Shown here: positions 8,857 to 16,936 of the stretch, in pieces | How the letters are laid out: the number at the start of each line of letters is the position of its first letter | How positions within the stretch are numbered: the first letter of the stretch is position 1 | Source of the DNA: DASRFA01 sp035651755 | GTDB taxonomy: Bacteria > Desulfobacterota > Binatia > UBA12015 | Direction: 5' to 3' | Length of the DNA: 64,000 nt | Assembly (NCBI GenBank): GCA_035651755.1 | Contig: DASRFA010000040.1 | Coordinates: 248,001 to 312,000 of the forward strand | The notes under the pieces: model-generated | Told to the model about the DNA's origin: nothing | The model's input: only the letters and a program-made list of their open reading frames with translations | Databases searched by the model: none | Translations under genes and position numbers: made by a program

Positions 8857-9476
8857 GCGGTAGCGCGACGAACATGCGTATCAGGAATCACGGAAATGGC
8901 ATCGCGCCTTCTCAGCTTAACGTCCGTGAAGCAGTCGAGCATGTAAAGCCAATAGTTAAGAAGCTTGGGACCGCTAATGTATGGAAACCGGCGTCGTTGT
9001 TCTGCCAGAATGCGTTTGATCTCGACGACGTCACATTCTGCCGACGCCAACAGTGCACGTGGATCTGACCGATACAGCTCTGCGAGGGCGCACGAGATCG
9101 TGTACCAGATCTGGCTCTGTCGTTCCGGCTGAACGGCTAGTGAGTGGCGCGACAGTGCACGGCGATACTGCTCAAGACCGAGAGGGACGTTCTTTGGATC
9201 AAAAACGAATCGAGTATCCGGGTCCGAGAAGGTTGCTTCGGCCGCACGCCACAGCTGTTCCGAGCTGCGCTGGTAATTCAGCGCGGGAGCGAGCGTAAAG
9301 TAGAGATACCGTTCGCGACTCGACGGAGAAAGTGAACGAGGATACAATTCATGAACTGTGCCGCCGAGGAGACCTTGCTGATAACATTCACGGATCGCAG
9401 TTAGAGTTGACACAATTCGTGACCGCGAAGCGAGCGCTGATTTAGCGGGAAGCGACCAAAGGTCTCTTTGTCTCAT
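8676..9476 (-). CDS. HhH-GPD-type DNA glycosylase-like protein
   Basis: This 266-residue protein has a helical N-terminal part (YLYFTLAPALNYQRS), then a C-terminal helix-hairpin-helix-like stretch YISGPKLLNYWLYML followed by IPDTHVRRATAYLGL. Asp199 lies where HhH-GPD glycosylases place the catalytic Asp. The catalytic Lys of bifunctional enzymes is not evident, suggesting a monofunctional glycosylase or a relative such as the HhH-fold enzymes of thymidine hypermodification. It is divergent from a methyltransferase-kinase-methyltransferase operon only 7 bases away, so both probably share control. Confidence 0.6.
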   Translation of the reverse strand: MRQRDLWSLPAKSALASRSRIVSTLTAIRECYQQGLLGGTVHELYPRSLSPSSRERYLYFTLAPALNYQRSSEQLWRAAEATFSDPDTRFVFDPKNVPLGLEQYRRALSRHSLAVQPERQSQIWYTISCALAELYRSDPRALLASAECDVVEIKRILAEQRRRFPYISGPKLLNYWLYMLDCFTDVKLRRRDAISVIPDTHVRRATAYLGLLPEGACDSPERVADAWYDLLEGTDIAPCDIHGPLWRWSRAGFPEPSALLARGVSR

Positions 9477-9483
9477 ATGTTGT

Positions 9484-10167
9484 TTGTACCAAGAAACAGG
9501 ATGGGTATCAACGTTGGGCGCGGTGACTTCTAGTCAGTGGGGGAAACCGCCCGGCTGGTACTACAGGGTTCTCGGTCAGCTCGAGAGCGAACTGGGCGCC
9601 GATTGGAGACTTATCGTCCTGGGTTGCGCAGACGGCAAGTTCGTCCTTCCGGCAGCTCGACGTGGCGTCAGTGTATGCGCTATCGACATCGACCCGGTAC
9701 ATCTGTTTGGGGGACGCAAGGCGAACGACTACGGGTCGTATGATATCCTGGGACTTGAGGCCCGACTGAGACTTGAGAATCTGACGAGTCGAGTAAGGAT
9801 CATAAATGCAGACTTTGTTGAGGCCGTGGGGCGAACTGAACGAGGCCAGCTCGTTCTGACCAGTGGCTCGCTTCAGTACTCTTACAATACGGCGCGTTCG
9901 CCCGAGCTGCTTATGGAGACGGTCCTCAATTATGCCGCGCCCGGCGGGTACGTGCTTGTTGAGTACATGCTGCCCTACGAAGAAAAGTACCGGGGCCGGA
10001 TTAACTGCCCAGGGGCCGCGTGGTGGCGTACCTGGGTAGGGGCGCGAAGAGATCTTCACGTGCTGTCGCATTGCACCGGCCGTCTGCGATTAGACCCGGC
10101 CCACGTAGAGATGCCATTCGACCACAAGCATCAGTGGGGTCGGCTGTTTGCGCGTGTCTTGAAGTGA
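9484..10167 (+). CDS. Class I SAM-dependent methyltransferase
   Basis: The Rossmann methyltransferase pattern is visible: LIVLGCADGKFVLPAARRG as motif I, AIDIDP at the end of strand 2, then IINADFVEA and LTSGSLQYSYN. The start is TTG 9484 in the frame preceding the conserved GWYYRVLGQL; starts further in are possible. The gene ends two bases before the kinase-like gene, forming an operon. The methyl acceptor is unknown. Context with a DNA glycosylase-like protein suggests a nucleobase, but this is inference. Confidence 0.7.
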   Translation: MYQETGWVSTLGAVTSSQWGKPPGWYYRVLGQLESELGADWRLIVLGCADGKFVLPAARRGVSVCAIDIDPVHLFGGRKANDYGSYDILGLEARLRLENLTSRVRIINADFVEAVGRTERGQLVLTSGSLQYSYNTARSPELLMETVLNYAAPGGYVLVEYMLPYEEKYRGRINCPGAAWWRTWVGARRDLHVLSHCTGRLRLDPAHVEMPFDHKHQWGRLFARVLK

Positions 10168-10169
10168 GG

Positions 10170-10781
10170 ATGGCGGATGTGAGTACTGTGCTGTTGACGG
10201 GCGTGCCGGGAGTTGGAAAGTCGAGCGTTGCGCGCTGGCTCGAAGAGAGGTGCGACGCGCGCTATCGATGGGTTCCATTCGGAGAGCTTATCAGGCAAGC
10301 GTTGAATGAGCTGGCCGGGTCTAGGGTGGAGGAGGCTCAGCTTCGCCGGGAGCCGACATCACTGGTAACGGAAGCCGTACTGGAGCATGCGACGAGGCAG
10401 CTTGTGGCCATGTGTGCGAGTTCTGCAAGGCGAGTGGTGGTGATAGTCGACTCACATGCGGTCTCGCAGGACCAGTTCGGTTTCCGAAGTACTCCAGATG
10501 GCCCGAGCTACTTCAAGGCTTTGCGCTATGATGCGATAGTTCAGCTAGTGCTTCCGGGGCAGGAAATCCTGGATCGAACACCGGTTGGCACCGGCGGTCG
10601 ACAGGCTCGATCTGGAGTAGATCTAGACTTTCACTCCAGTCTTCAGCTGATGGTGTCGACGTTTTATGCGGCAATGTCGGAGTGCCCGCTGTTCGTGGTC
10701 AGCGCCGATGGTGCGGTGTCTGAGGTCGCGGCGCGCGTCGATGGCGTGCTCACAAGAGTAGTTGGCGACCGGATATCGTGA
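10170..10781 (+). CDS. Archaeal-type adenylate kinase-like P-loop kinase
   Basis: The 203-residue protein starts with VLLTGVPGVGKSS (Walker A) and contains VVVIVDSHAV followed by QFGFRSTPDGPSYFKAL, a pattern very like archaeal AdkA (IVDTHA...GY.PGLP). It may phosphorylate a nucleoside monophosphate or a modified base in DNA, as 5-hmdU DNA kinases (also P-loop proteins) do. The ATG at 10170 follows the upstream methyltransferase stop by two bases (GTGAGG overlaps). A second methyltransferase follows six bases later. Confidence 0.65.
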   Translation: MADVSTVLLTGVPGVGKSSVARWLEERCDARYRWVPFGELIRQALNELAGSRVEEAQLRREPTSLVTEAVLEHATRQLVAMCASSARRVVVIVDSHAVSQDQFGFRSTPDGPSYFKALRYDAIVQLVLPGQEILDRTPVGTGGRQARSGVDLDFHSSLQLMVSTFYAAMSECPLFVVSADGAVSEVAARVDGVLTRVVGDRIS

Positions 10782-10787
10782 ACGAGT

Positions 10788-11417
10788 GTGGTTCGGCTCG
10801 ACGGAACAGTGATTTGCAGCAACACGGAACTTTCCGAGCATTACAAAGCGCGGTATCGGGCTAGGAGGTCACTAGCGTGGGTGTTCCACTACAGAGACGA
10901 CGAACAGTACGTACAGAAGCTGTGGATGTTTCGGCGGCTGATAGGATCCGAGCAGTGGCGGCGGGGCACGTTTCTGGATGTGGGATGCGGCGTAGGAGCG
11001 CTTGCTGACTGCGTGGAGCCCAGTCATTACCTCGGCGTTGACCTGGTGCGCGAGTTCGTAGAGGAGGCATCTGTTCGTCACCCTGGGTATAGATTCATGA
11101 CTGGCGATGTGATGCAGGCTGGTGACTGGGACCAGCGAATCTGGGACTGCGCCGTCTTATGTGGGGTGCTGAGTAGCGTCCCGGAACCGGGCCGACTCCT
11201 GCAAGCTGCGATGAGGCTGACAGGCGGTCGAATCGTATTTGATATCTCGGTCGAAGGACGCTTTCCAAAGGACTTTGACGGGCTGAATCGCTGGTCCTTT
11301 GAAGCACTTCGGTCGACCGTCGAAAGGGAAGGCTGGAGCATTGAGCGCGTGATGGATGAAGGCCGCTCGTGGGTGGGCGTGGTGATTGAGAGGGGAAGGT
11401 TTGGTGTGGCGAAATGA
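10788..11417 (+). CDS. Class I SAM-dependent methyltransferase
   Basis: The protein is 209 residues. Motif I is FLDVGCGVGALADCV, with the acidic residue in LGVDLV, then FMTGDVMQ and CAVLCGVLSSVPEP. A C-terminal VFDISVEGRFP segment completes a UbiE/BioC-type fold. It starts at GTG 10788. It is the third gene of the operon 9484-11417 and converges on the ATPase gene ending at 11441. The substrate is unknown. Confidence 0.7.
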   Translation: MVRLDGTVICSNTELSEHYKARYRARRSLAWVFHYRDDEQYVQKLWMFRRLIGSEQWRRGTFLDVGCGVGALADCVEPSHYLGVDLVREFVEEASVRHPGYRFMTGDVMQAGDWDQRIWDCAVLCGVLSSVPEPGRLLQAAMRLTGGRIVFDISVEGRFPKDFDGLNRWSFEALRSTVEREGWSIERVMDEGRSWVGVVIERGRFGVAK

Positions 11418-11440
11418 CGAAGGAGTGGGTGCGTAGGTGC

Positions 11441-14400
11441 TCAAGCGTGTCGCATGCGACTCGTACGTCTCGCGAGTATCTTTGAGATTGCCGCTGCACG
11501 TAGGCCGGACTCGTAAGGACTCGACGCCCGGTAGTTGACGCGCACCTTGTAGCCACGCACGGTCGCGGGCGTACTGTCCCCAACATCCTCGGCGTCGAGA
11601 TGAGCGAGAAACTCCTCGGGCGAGCAGATGACGAGGCGCGCAATGCTCTCGGGCGCTAGCGACGATTCCGCAAGACGCGCAAGGTCGCGGAGCACGGACT
11701 TCTCGCGTGCGATCGCAATGACTCGCTCGAATCCTACCGCAAGGCACTTCTGGATGTTCGCGAGCTCGTGCTCCGGATTGGTTGAGACCGAGATCTCGCA
11801 TGCGATCCGTGTGCCGTCGCGCGAGAGCGCCACGTCGACCCGACCGACGCCATCGAGGACGTCCTCCTCGATGGTCGCCCGCCAACCCCGGTCTTCAGCG
11901 AGCTGCTTGATCAAGTGCTGGAGGTATTTGTGCTCGGCCCCGCCGCGGCCGGAGATCGGTGTCGCCGTCTCGAGCGTCGAGGGAGGACGATCGCGCGACC
12001 TCGCTGCTCTTGGCGGGCGTGGCGCCGGCATTTTCATGGTGGGTGGCGGCGTCGACGTTGCTTCCATGGGGACAGACCGCTCTTCGGCCGGCGCGGGATG
12101 TTCGGAGACGACGGCCGGCCTCGACATCCCGAGTTCGAGTTCAACCGTTGCTCGAGGTCGCGCGTAAGCGTCGCGCGAGCGACGGACGATCTCGGCGGAG
12201 TGTGATCGTGCTTCGTTGGCGTCGACAGGCTCGACGGGGAACGTCCGCAGGTTGAAGTCCTGGTCGCTGCGCTCGAGCCGACAGATCGCCTCGCCGATCC
12301 CAAGCGACTGAAGGTCGTCGGCATCGAACGACGAGAACCCCCGTGCGAGTATCCGGGCGTCCTGGTCGCCGACTCGGAAGCAGATGCGCGTCGCGGGATT
12401 CGTGAGCACAGCGCTCAAGAGCCGGCCATCCTGGTCTTGGAGCTGGCGCGTCTCCTGGTGAGCGAGGACAAGCCCGAGATGGTACTTCCGTGCCTCGGCG
12501 AGGAGCGATGCCACGGAAGGCGTCGTGAAGTTCTGGAACTCGTCGATGTAGAGATGGAAGTCGGGACGATCCGCCTCCGCCATCTGCTGCCGTGAGAGCG
12601 CAGCCTGATGAATTTTTGACACGAGGAGCGCACCCAAGAGGTGGGCGTTTTCGTGTCCGATGATCCCCTGTGAGAGCTTGGCGAGGAAGATCTTCCGGTC
12701 GTCCATGAGGGACCGGAGATCGAGCGTCCCGTGTCGCTGCCCTACCATGAGGCGGATCAGCTTCGGGCGGAGGAATGCGTCGAGCCTGGTTAGGATCGAT
12801 GCCGAGGGATTCCCCTTAAGAAGCGGATACTCCTTCTCGAAGTAGTAGACGATCTCGGCATCTCGGACGGAGGCGAGGACCTTCTTCCGGTACGCCGCAT
12901 CGACGAGAAACTTCCGGAGATCGAGGAGCGACCCGCCGCCGTCACTCTCGAGGAACGCGAGGATCGCGTTTCCCAAGACGGACGTCATCTGGTCACCCCA
13001 CGATGTGGCAAACCTACGGAAGATCGCGACGAGATCCGAGGAGAGGAGATTCCTCTCGACCTCTGAGTGGGCCTGCAGGACGTTGAACCCGACCGGGTAC
13101 GCTTCGTCGGATGGATCGAGGATCGCGACATCCGTGAATCGATTCTCCGGGATGCGCGCGAGCACCTCGTCGATGAGATCTCCGTGCGGATCGAGTACTC
13201 CCACACCGTCGCCGTTCTCGATGTCCTGCAGGATCATCCGGAGAAGCAGGGTCGACTTCCCAGTCCCCGATGCACCGACCACGTAGGTGTGGCGCATCCG
13301 GAGGTCGGAATCGATCGTGACCGTCCTTGTCTTCCCGCGGTGCGCGTTTTCTCCCAGGACGATTCCTCGCCGACAGACGCCGTGAGCCGCTCTCGTCGTC
13401 CGGGCTTCGCGAGCGAGGGCTTCCGAACGAACGGACATGGAAGGAACATGGACGAGCGACGCGAGCTCGTCCGACGAGAGGAGCATCCCGCTCCGGCGCG
13501 TCCGTCGAGCGAGTAGATCCTCTTCATGGATGTCGTCTGGGTAGTCGTCGTTCGAGAGCGGGATCAGCTCGTTGCCCGAAGGATTCGTGAGCTGCCCGAG
13601 GCTTCCGCCGAGTGCCCGCACGATCGTCCAGGCGCGATCAGGGTCTGAACAAAGCGCGGCCACGCGAAGGACCACCGCGAAGAAAGGGGTCGAGACTTTT
13701 TTCTTGGCTCCGGCGAGAATCTCTGGCGCATCCGCAAAGAAACTCCCTCCCTCTCCGTCGGACGCAGCGCGAAGGACACTCGGCGCCCACGGATTGCGTG
13801 TTGCTTGCAAGAGCACCTGGACGACACCGACCTCGTCGTCGCGAAGATCGCCGAGTGCCGCGACCACCGAGATCAGGGGATCGACGTCGAAGTCGCTCGG
13901 CGTCGCGAGCGGGAGCATGAACTCCCGCGAGAGCCCGAAGTCGACTACCAGGCCGGAGCCCGTCCAGATCTCCCGAAGGGACTCGGCGCGGTCGACTACG
14001 CCTGTCTCGGGAAAGTAGGCGCCGAGGGCTCGTCGCACCTCAGCCGAGTCTGAAACCCGCGAGGTGAGTGTGACCCGCACCTCGCCCCCACGTCCCACGA
14101 GCTCGAAGGCGAGCGGATGCTCAGCCGCGGAGAGCGCAAGCAGAAACCGCTCGGCTCGTTCCTTGGTGACTTTGAGATCGTGGGGAAGCGTGAGCACGTG
14201 CTCGACGATCTCGGGCTCCTCAAGGTCTTCGCAAGGGAGTGGCTCTTTGTCATCGAGACTTTCGGTCGGTCTTGACGAGGTGGGCTTCCGGAGGCGCGCG
14301 ATCCATTTGCCGATGGCGGTTGGCTTCCGCGCGTCATCCATGGAGGATCGAGAGGTTGCCGTGACGAAGTGGGCGACGAATGGTCGGAACGGCGGTTCGA

Positions 14401-14506
14401 GCTCGACAGGTGTTTGCCACACCTGCCAGCCGCGGCCTCGAACCTCCCACTCGTAGAACTGTTCGGTGAGAAGCTCTTCGACCGTTCTCACAGCAACGCG
14501 CTCCAA
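11441..14506 (-). CDS. HerA/TraG-type DNA-transfer ATPase with C-terminal nuclease-like domain
   Basis: The 1,021-residue protein has an N-terminal region of about 390 residues of unknown fold, then a motor domain. Motor features are YVVGASGTGKSTLL (Walker A), GVGVLDPHGDLIDEV, and LYIDEFQNFTTPSVASLLAE with VLAHQETRQL. A proline-rich linker follows. The last 180 residues resemble a restriction-endonuclease fold, with GRVDVALSRDGTRIACEIS where D...E-x-S replaces the usual D...ExK. The TTG at 14506 opens the frame; GTG 14491 with GGAG upstream is an alternative start. A paralogous short ATPase lies at 21777-22955. A role in DNA translocation is inferred. Confidence 0.75.
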   Translation of the reverse strand: MERVAVRTVEELLTEQFYEWEVRGRGWQVWQTPVELEPPFRPFVAHFVTATSRSSMDDARKPTAIGKWIARLRKPTSSRPTESLDDKEPLPCEDLEEPEIVEHVLTLPHDLKVTKERAERFLLALSAAEHPLAFELVGRGGEVRVTLTSRVSDSAEVRRALGAYFPETGVVDRAESLREIWTGSGLVVDFGLSREFMLPLATPSDFDVDPLISVVAALGDLRDDEVGVVQVLLQATRNPWAPSVLRAASDGEGGSFFADAPEILAGAKKKVSTPFFAVVLRVAALCSDPDRAWTIVRALGGSLGQLTNPSGNELIPLSNDDYPDDIHEEDLLARRTRRSGMLLSSDELASLVHVPSMSVRSEALAREARTTRAAHGVCRRGIVLGENAHRGKTRTVTIDSDLRMRHTYVVGASGTGKSTLLLRMILQDIENGDGVGVLDPHGDLIDEVLARIPENRFTDVAILDPSDEAYPVGFNVLQAHSEVERNLLSSDLVAIFRRFATSWGDQMTSVLGNAILAFLESDGGGSLLDLRKFLVDAAYRKKVLASVRDAEIVYYFEKEYPLLKGNPSASILTRLDAFLRPKLIRLMVGQRHGTLDLRSLMDDRKIFLAKLSQGIIGHENAHLLGALLVSKIHQAALSRQQMAEADRPDFHLYIDEFQNFTTPSVASLLAEARKYHLGLVLAHQETRQLQDQDGRLLSAVLTNPATRICFRVGDQDARILARGFSSFDADDLQSLGIGEAICRLERSDQDFNLRTFPVEPVDANEARSHSAEIVRRSRDAYARPRATVELELGMSRPAVVSEHPAPAEERSVPMEATSTPPPTMKMPAPRPPRAARSRDRPPSTLETATPISGRGGAEHKYLQHLIKQLAEDRGWRATIEEDVLDGVGRVDVALSRDGTRIACEISVSTNPEHELANIQKCLAVGFERVIAIAREKSVLRDLARLAESSLAPESIARLVICSPEEFLAHLDAEDVGDSTPATVRGYKVRVNYRASSPYESGLRAAAISKILARRTSRMRHA

Positions 14507-14514
14507 CGTCGTCC

Positions 14515-15174
14515 TTACTGCCGGAAGAACCCCTTGAGGATAGGTTTTCGCTCGAGGTCGGTAAGTTTGCGAAGGCCCTTCGCTTCGGTGAGCCGGTCAA
14601 TCTCCTCGAGCACGGCCTGGTGGACTGCTTCCTGAAACATCAGAGCCGTATCGATACGGTAGTAGGTCATGGGTCGGAAGAAGCGCTCGAAGAGCCATCC
14701 GATGATCGGGATGACGACGATATAGACCTCCCACTCGCTCTCCGGCAGCACCGCGCCTACGACCCAGAGCCCTACGAGAACCAAGAGCAGCGTGAGGAAA
14801 AAGGCAGCTGCGCCTCCAACGAGGTTTGCGAGAACGCTCACGACCAGGGTGAAAGCGACGAATGCCGCTATCGTCGGAGGGAGCGGCGACGGCCGGGGCT
14901 CTCCCAACCACCAGGAGACGAAGAAACCCGTGCCGAAGGGTGCCGCGCAGACGTCGAAGCTGAACCGCCCGCGCGTGAGGCGCAGATATTCCCGTTTCGC
15001 GGAGTGGAGACCGCCCTCGCTCCAATCGACGCGGGAGGTTTTCGCCTCCGGCACCTCTCGTCGTCCGACGAGCTGTTCAACCGACGAGTAGAATTCGAGC
15101 GCGGACGTCTGGAGACCTTCGATCAGGGTATTCCAGTGGGCGACGACAGTTGCAGGAGGGACCGTGACCGGCAT
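14515..15174 (-). CDS. Membrane protein partnered with the transfer ATPase
   Basis: The protein (ATG 15174, 219 residues) has a soluble N-terminal third. Two closely spaced hydrophobic helices follow, around TIAAFVAFTLVVSVLANLVG and FFLTLLLVLVGLWVVGAV. A further hydrophobic stretch, YIVVIPIIGWLF, precedes a cytosolic helical tail. It ends nine bases before the ATPase gene and probably anchors or regulates it. I recognise no named family. A TTG at 15178-15180 is an alternative start. Confidence 0.6.
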   Translation of the reverse strand: MPVTVPPATVVAHWNTLIEGLQTSALEFYSSVEQLVGRREVPEAKTSRVDWSEGGLHSAKREYLRLTRGRFSFDVCAAPFGTGFFVSWWLGEPRPSPLPPTIAAFVAFTLVVSVLANLVGGAAAFFLTLLLVLVGLWVVGAVLPESEWEVYIVVIPIIGWLFERFFRPMTYYRIDTALMFQEAVHQAVLEEIDRLTEAKGLRKLTDLERKPILKGFFRQ

Positions 15175-15311
15175 CGGCAACCTCTGGGATCAGGCCAAGG
15201 ATTCGAAGCGTATCCTTCGAGGCCCGGGCCAGTCAAGGCACAACCGGATGGCTCACCGATTCGCTTCCTCTGCCATAGACGTCGACGCCAGCCGGCGGTA
15301 GGAAGCGGCTC

Positions 15312-15518
15312 ATGACTCCCGCGAACGTCGTCCCGATGGATTTGGCAGAACGCGCAAGGGGGAAGATGGTTCGGTCGCTGCGCGATCTCGCAGATCAGCT
15401 CGAACGCGCCCCGCGCGATCAGCTCCCGGATCTCCTAGTCCGCCTGCCGTTCGCCGAGGTGGACCAAGCCATTAAGTTCCTACGGCACCTTGGGCGATCT
15501 CGCTCGATGCGGACTTGA
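15312..15518 (+). CDS. Small hypothetical helical protein
   Basis: A 68-residue, strongly charged protein predicted to be helical (MVRSLRDLADQLERAP, AEVDQAIKFLRHL). It is divergent from the membrane protein gene. It has plausible composition and a clean ATG, but no family I recognise. Confidence 0.45.
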   Translation: MTPANVVPMDLAERARGKMVRSLRDLADQLERAPRDQLPDLLVRLPFAEVDQAIKFLRHLGRSRSMRT

Positions 15519-15802
15519 AGGAGAGCCCCGCTGATGTCGGCTTGACGCAAGACTGTCTGCCGGCACCTTGCCAACATCCGGACCAGACGGTCTTGCGCCC
15601 AGTCGCAGAAAGATCTCGTGCGGCGCGTGCTCTCGAGGCGCCGGGAGCGAGCGGTAGGGCGTCCTCGACTTTTCCTTTCTCCTCGCCGCAGAATATCCGG
15701 GCGCCATGCGGCGCGTTCTTGGGACGCTTCGGATCGTGATGTCTCGACGGTCGTCACAGATCCGCACGCTAGCGATTCCTCGAACCGATGCGGTGACGGC
15801 GC

Positions 15803-16501
15803 GTGATCACTGTGGCAGCGAGCGATCTGTTTAGCGCTGACCCGGCCGTCCGCTTTGCTGCTTCCACTTCGTCGAAGCAGAACCGCCATGTCGCCGACTG
15901 GCCGCGGGGCTGCCGCGGCGCGGCCAACGGCTGGATGATGCTCCTCGGCCCAAGTCCGGGCCGTCAGGACTCGGACGATGACATCTGGCTCGGTGGCCCC
16001 CATCGACCACAAGACGAAGCGGCGTGCATCGGGCCGACCGCGGGGGTGGTCAGGTACGAAACGAACAAGGGACGTAACCGCCGCTGGAACATGCTCAGCG
16101 AAGCCGTGTTCGGTCGTTTGGACTACGCCCAGGCGCTTACCTCGATCATGAATCTTGACTGGGGACACCATCCGGATAGCTCGAAGATCCCCGACGCGTA
16201 CCTTCGCGACGGCTGTATGGTCGTCTACGAGCTCATGAAAGAATCGAGGCCTCGCGTAGTGGTGACGCTCGTTCGGCGGACCTGGGACGTCTTCGTACCG
16301 TTTCTTACGACGATCGTCTCCCCCGAGCCGTATCGCCGCGCGACGCAACTCGGGTCCGTGGTTGTTCGTCTGCCGAATGCCGGAGCGGCGACGCTCGTTG
16401 TCCGAGCGCCCCAGCATCCGTCACGCCACTTCTTCAATGCGGGGCACGCGGAACTGCTTCGTGCGGAAACAGCGCGCTTTTTGTTGCAGTATCCACCATG
16501 A
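15803..16501 (+). CDS. Uracil-DNA-glycosylase-superfamily-like protein
   Basis: The core begins MMLLGPSPGRQ, like the GxxPG active-site start of UDG-type proteins. It continues with NLDWGHHPDSSKIPDAYL and RVVVTLVRRTWDVF, and closes with RAPQHPSRHFF near the C-terminus, resembling the UDG HPS motif. Length is 232 residues from GTG 15803; the first 40 residues look poorly conserved, so the true start may be later. It stands between the ATPase module and a radC remnant. Function may be host repair or defence; the family call is moderate. Confidence 0.5.
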   Translation: MITVAASDLFSADPAVRFAASTSSKQNRHVADWPRGCRGAANGWMMLLGPSPGRQDSDDDIWLGGPHRPQDEAACIGPTAGVVRYETNKGRNRRWNMLSEAVFGRLDYAQALTSIMNLDWGHHPDSSKIPDAYLRDGCMVVYELMKESRPRVVVTLVRRTWDVFVPFLTTIVSPEPYRRATQLGSVVVRLPNAGAATLVVRAPQHPSRHFFNAGHAELLRAETARFLLQYPP

Positions 16502-16524
16502 TCGCCGACATCGCGCGTACGAGG

Positions 16525-16553
16525 AAAGAGCCAGCTCCGTGATGAAGCTGGCT
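16525..16553 (-). terminator. Hairpin terminator of the radC remnant
   Basis: AGCCAGCT (16529-16536) pairs with AGCTGGCT (16546-16553). Read on the minus strand, the stem is followed by CTTTCC. It is the same hairpin as the one after the intact radC at 20805-20828, so the duplicated segment included the terminator. Confidence 0.6.
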
Positions 16554-16560
16554 CGGATAT

Positions 16561-16710
16561 TCAGAACCTTCCCGAGTCGACGAACGAGACGTAGCGGCCG
16601 TCACCGATGACGACGTGGTCGATGATCCGGATCCGACCAGATCGCCGGCGACCCGGAGCCGCGTGGCAAGAGTGATGTCGTCGTGGGACGGCATCGGGCC
16701 TCCGGTACAT
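16561..16710 (-). pseudogene. radC: radC 3'-end remnant, frameshifted
   Basis: The last codons read DHVVIGDGRYVSFVDSGRF before TGA, nearly identical to the end of the RadC-like protein at 20836-21315. Upstream, another frame reads MPSHDDITLATRLRVAGDLVG, matching PSPEDIALTNRLRSAGDLVG. The two halves are separated by a one-base frameshift at GGATCC, and the N-terminal domain is absent. It forms a direct repeat with 20830-20990, bracketing a 4.2-kb cargo segment. Confidence 0.75.
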
Positions 16711-16936
16711 CGAACCGCTCGTCTCACTCGACTTTCACGAACCGTGGAGCTACGACGGATCACCTCGCCGCCGAGGAGGACATCGGCGAGAGTGCTGGTG
16801 CCTGGATGCAGCGTGGGAGGAACGCCAATTCATTTCGGTAGGGACAGTCGCTGTACGGCGAGCGGCAGCTTGGTCAGAGTCTGTCGGGCCGTTGTGGCAT
16901 CGGATGCGCTTTAGACGATTAGTTGCGCACAGGCGA

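Noticed and set aside
15419..16417. Long minus-strand frame opposite the UDG-like gene
   Set aside because: Arg/Ser/Pro-rich shadow composition; the plus-strand protein has recognisable motifs.
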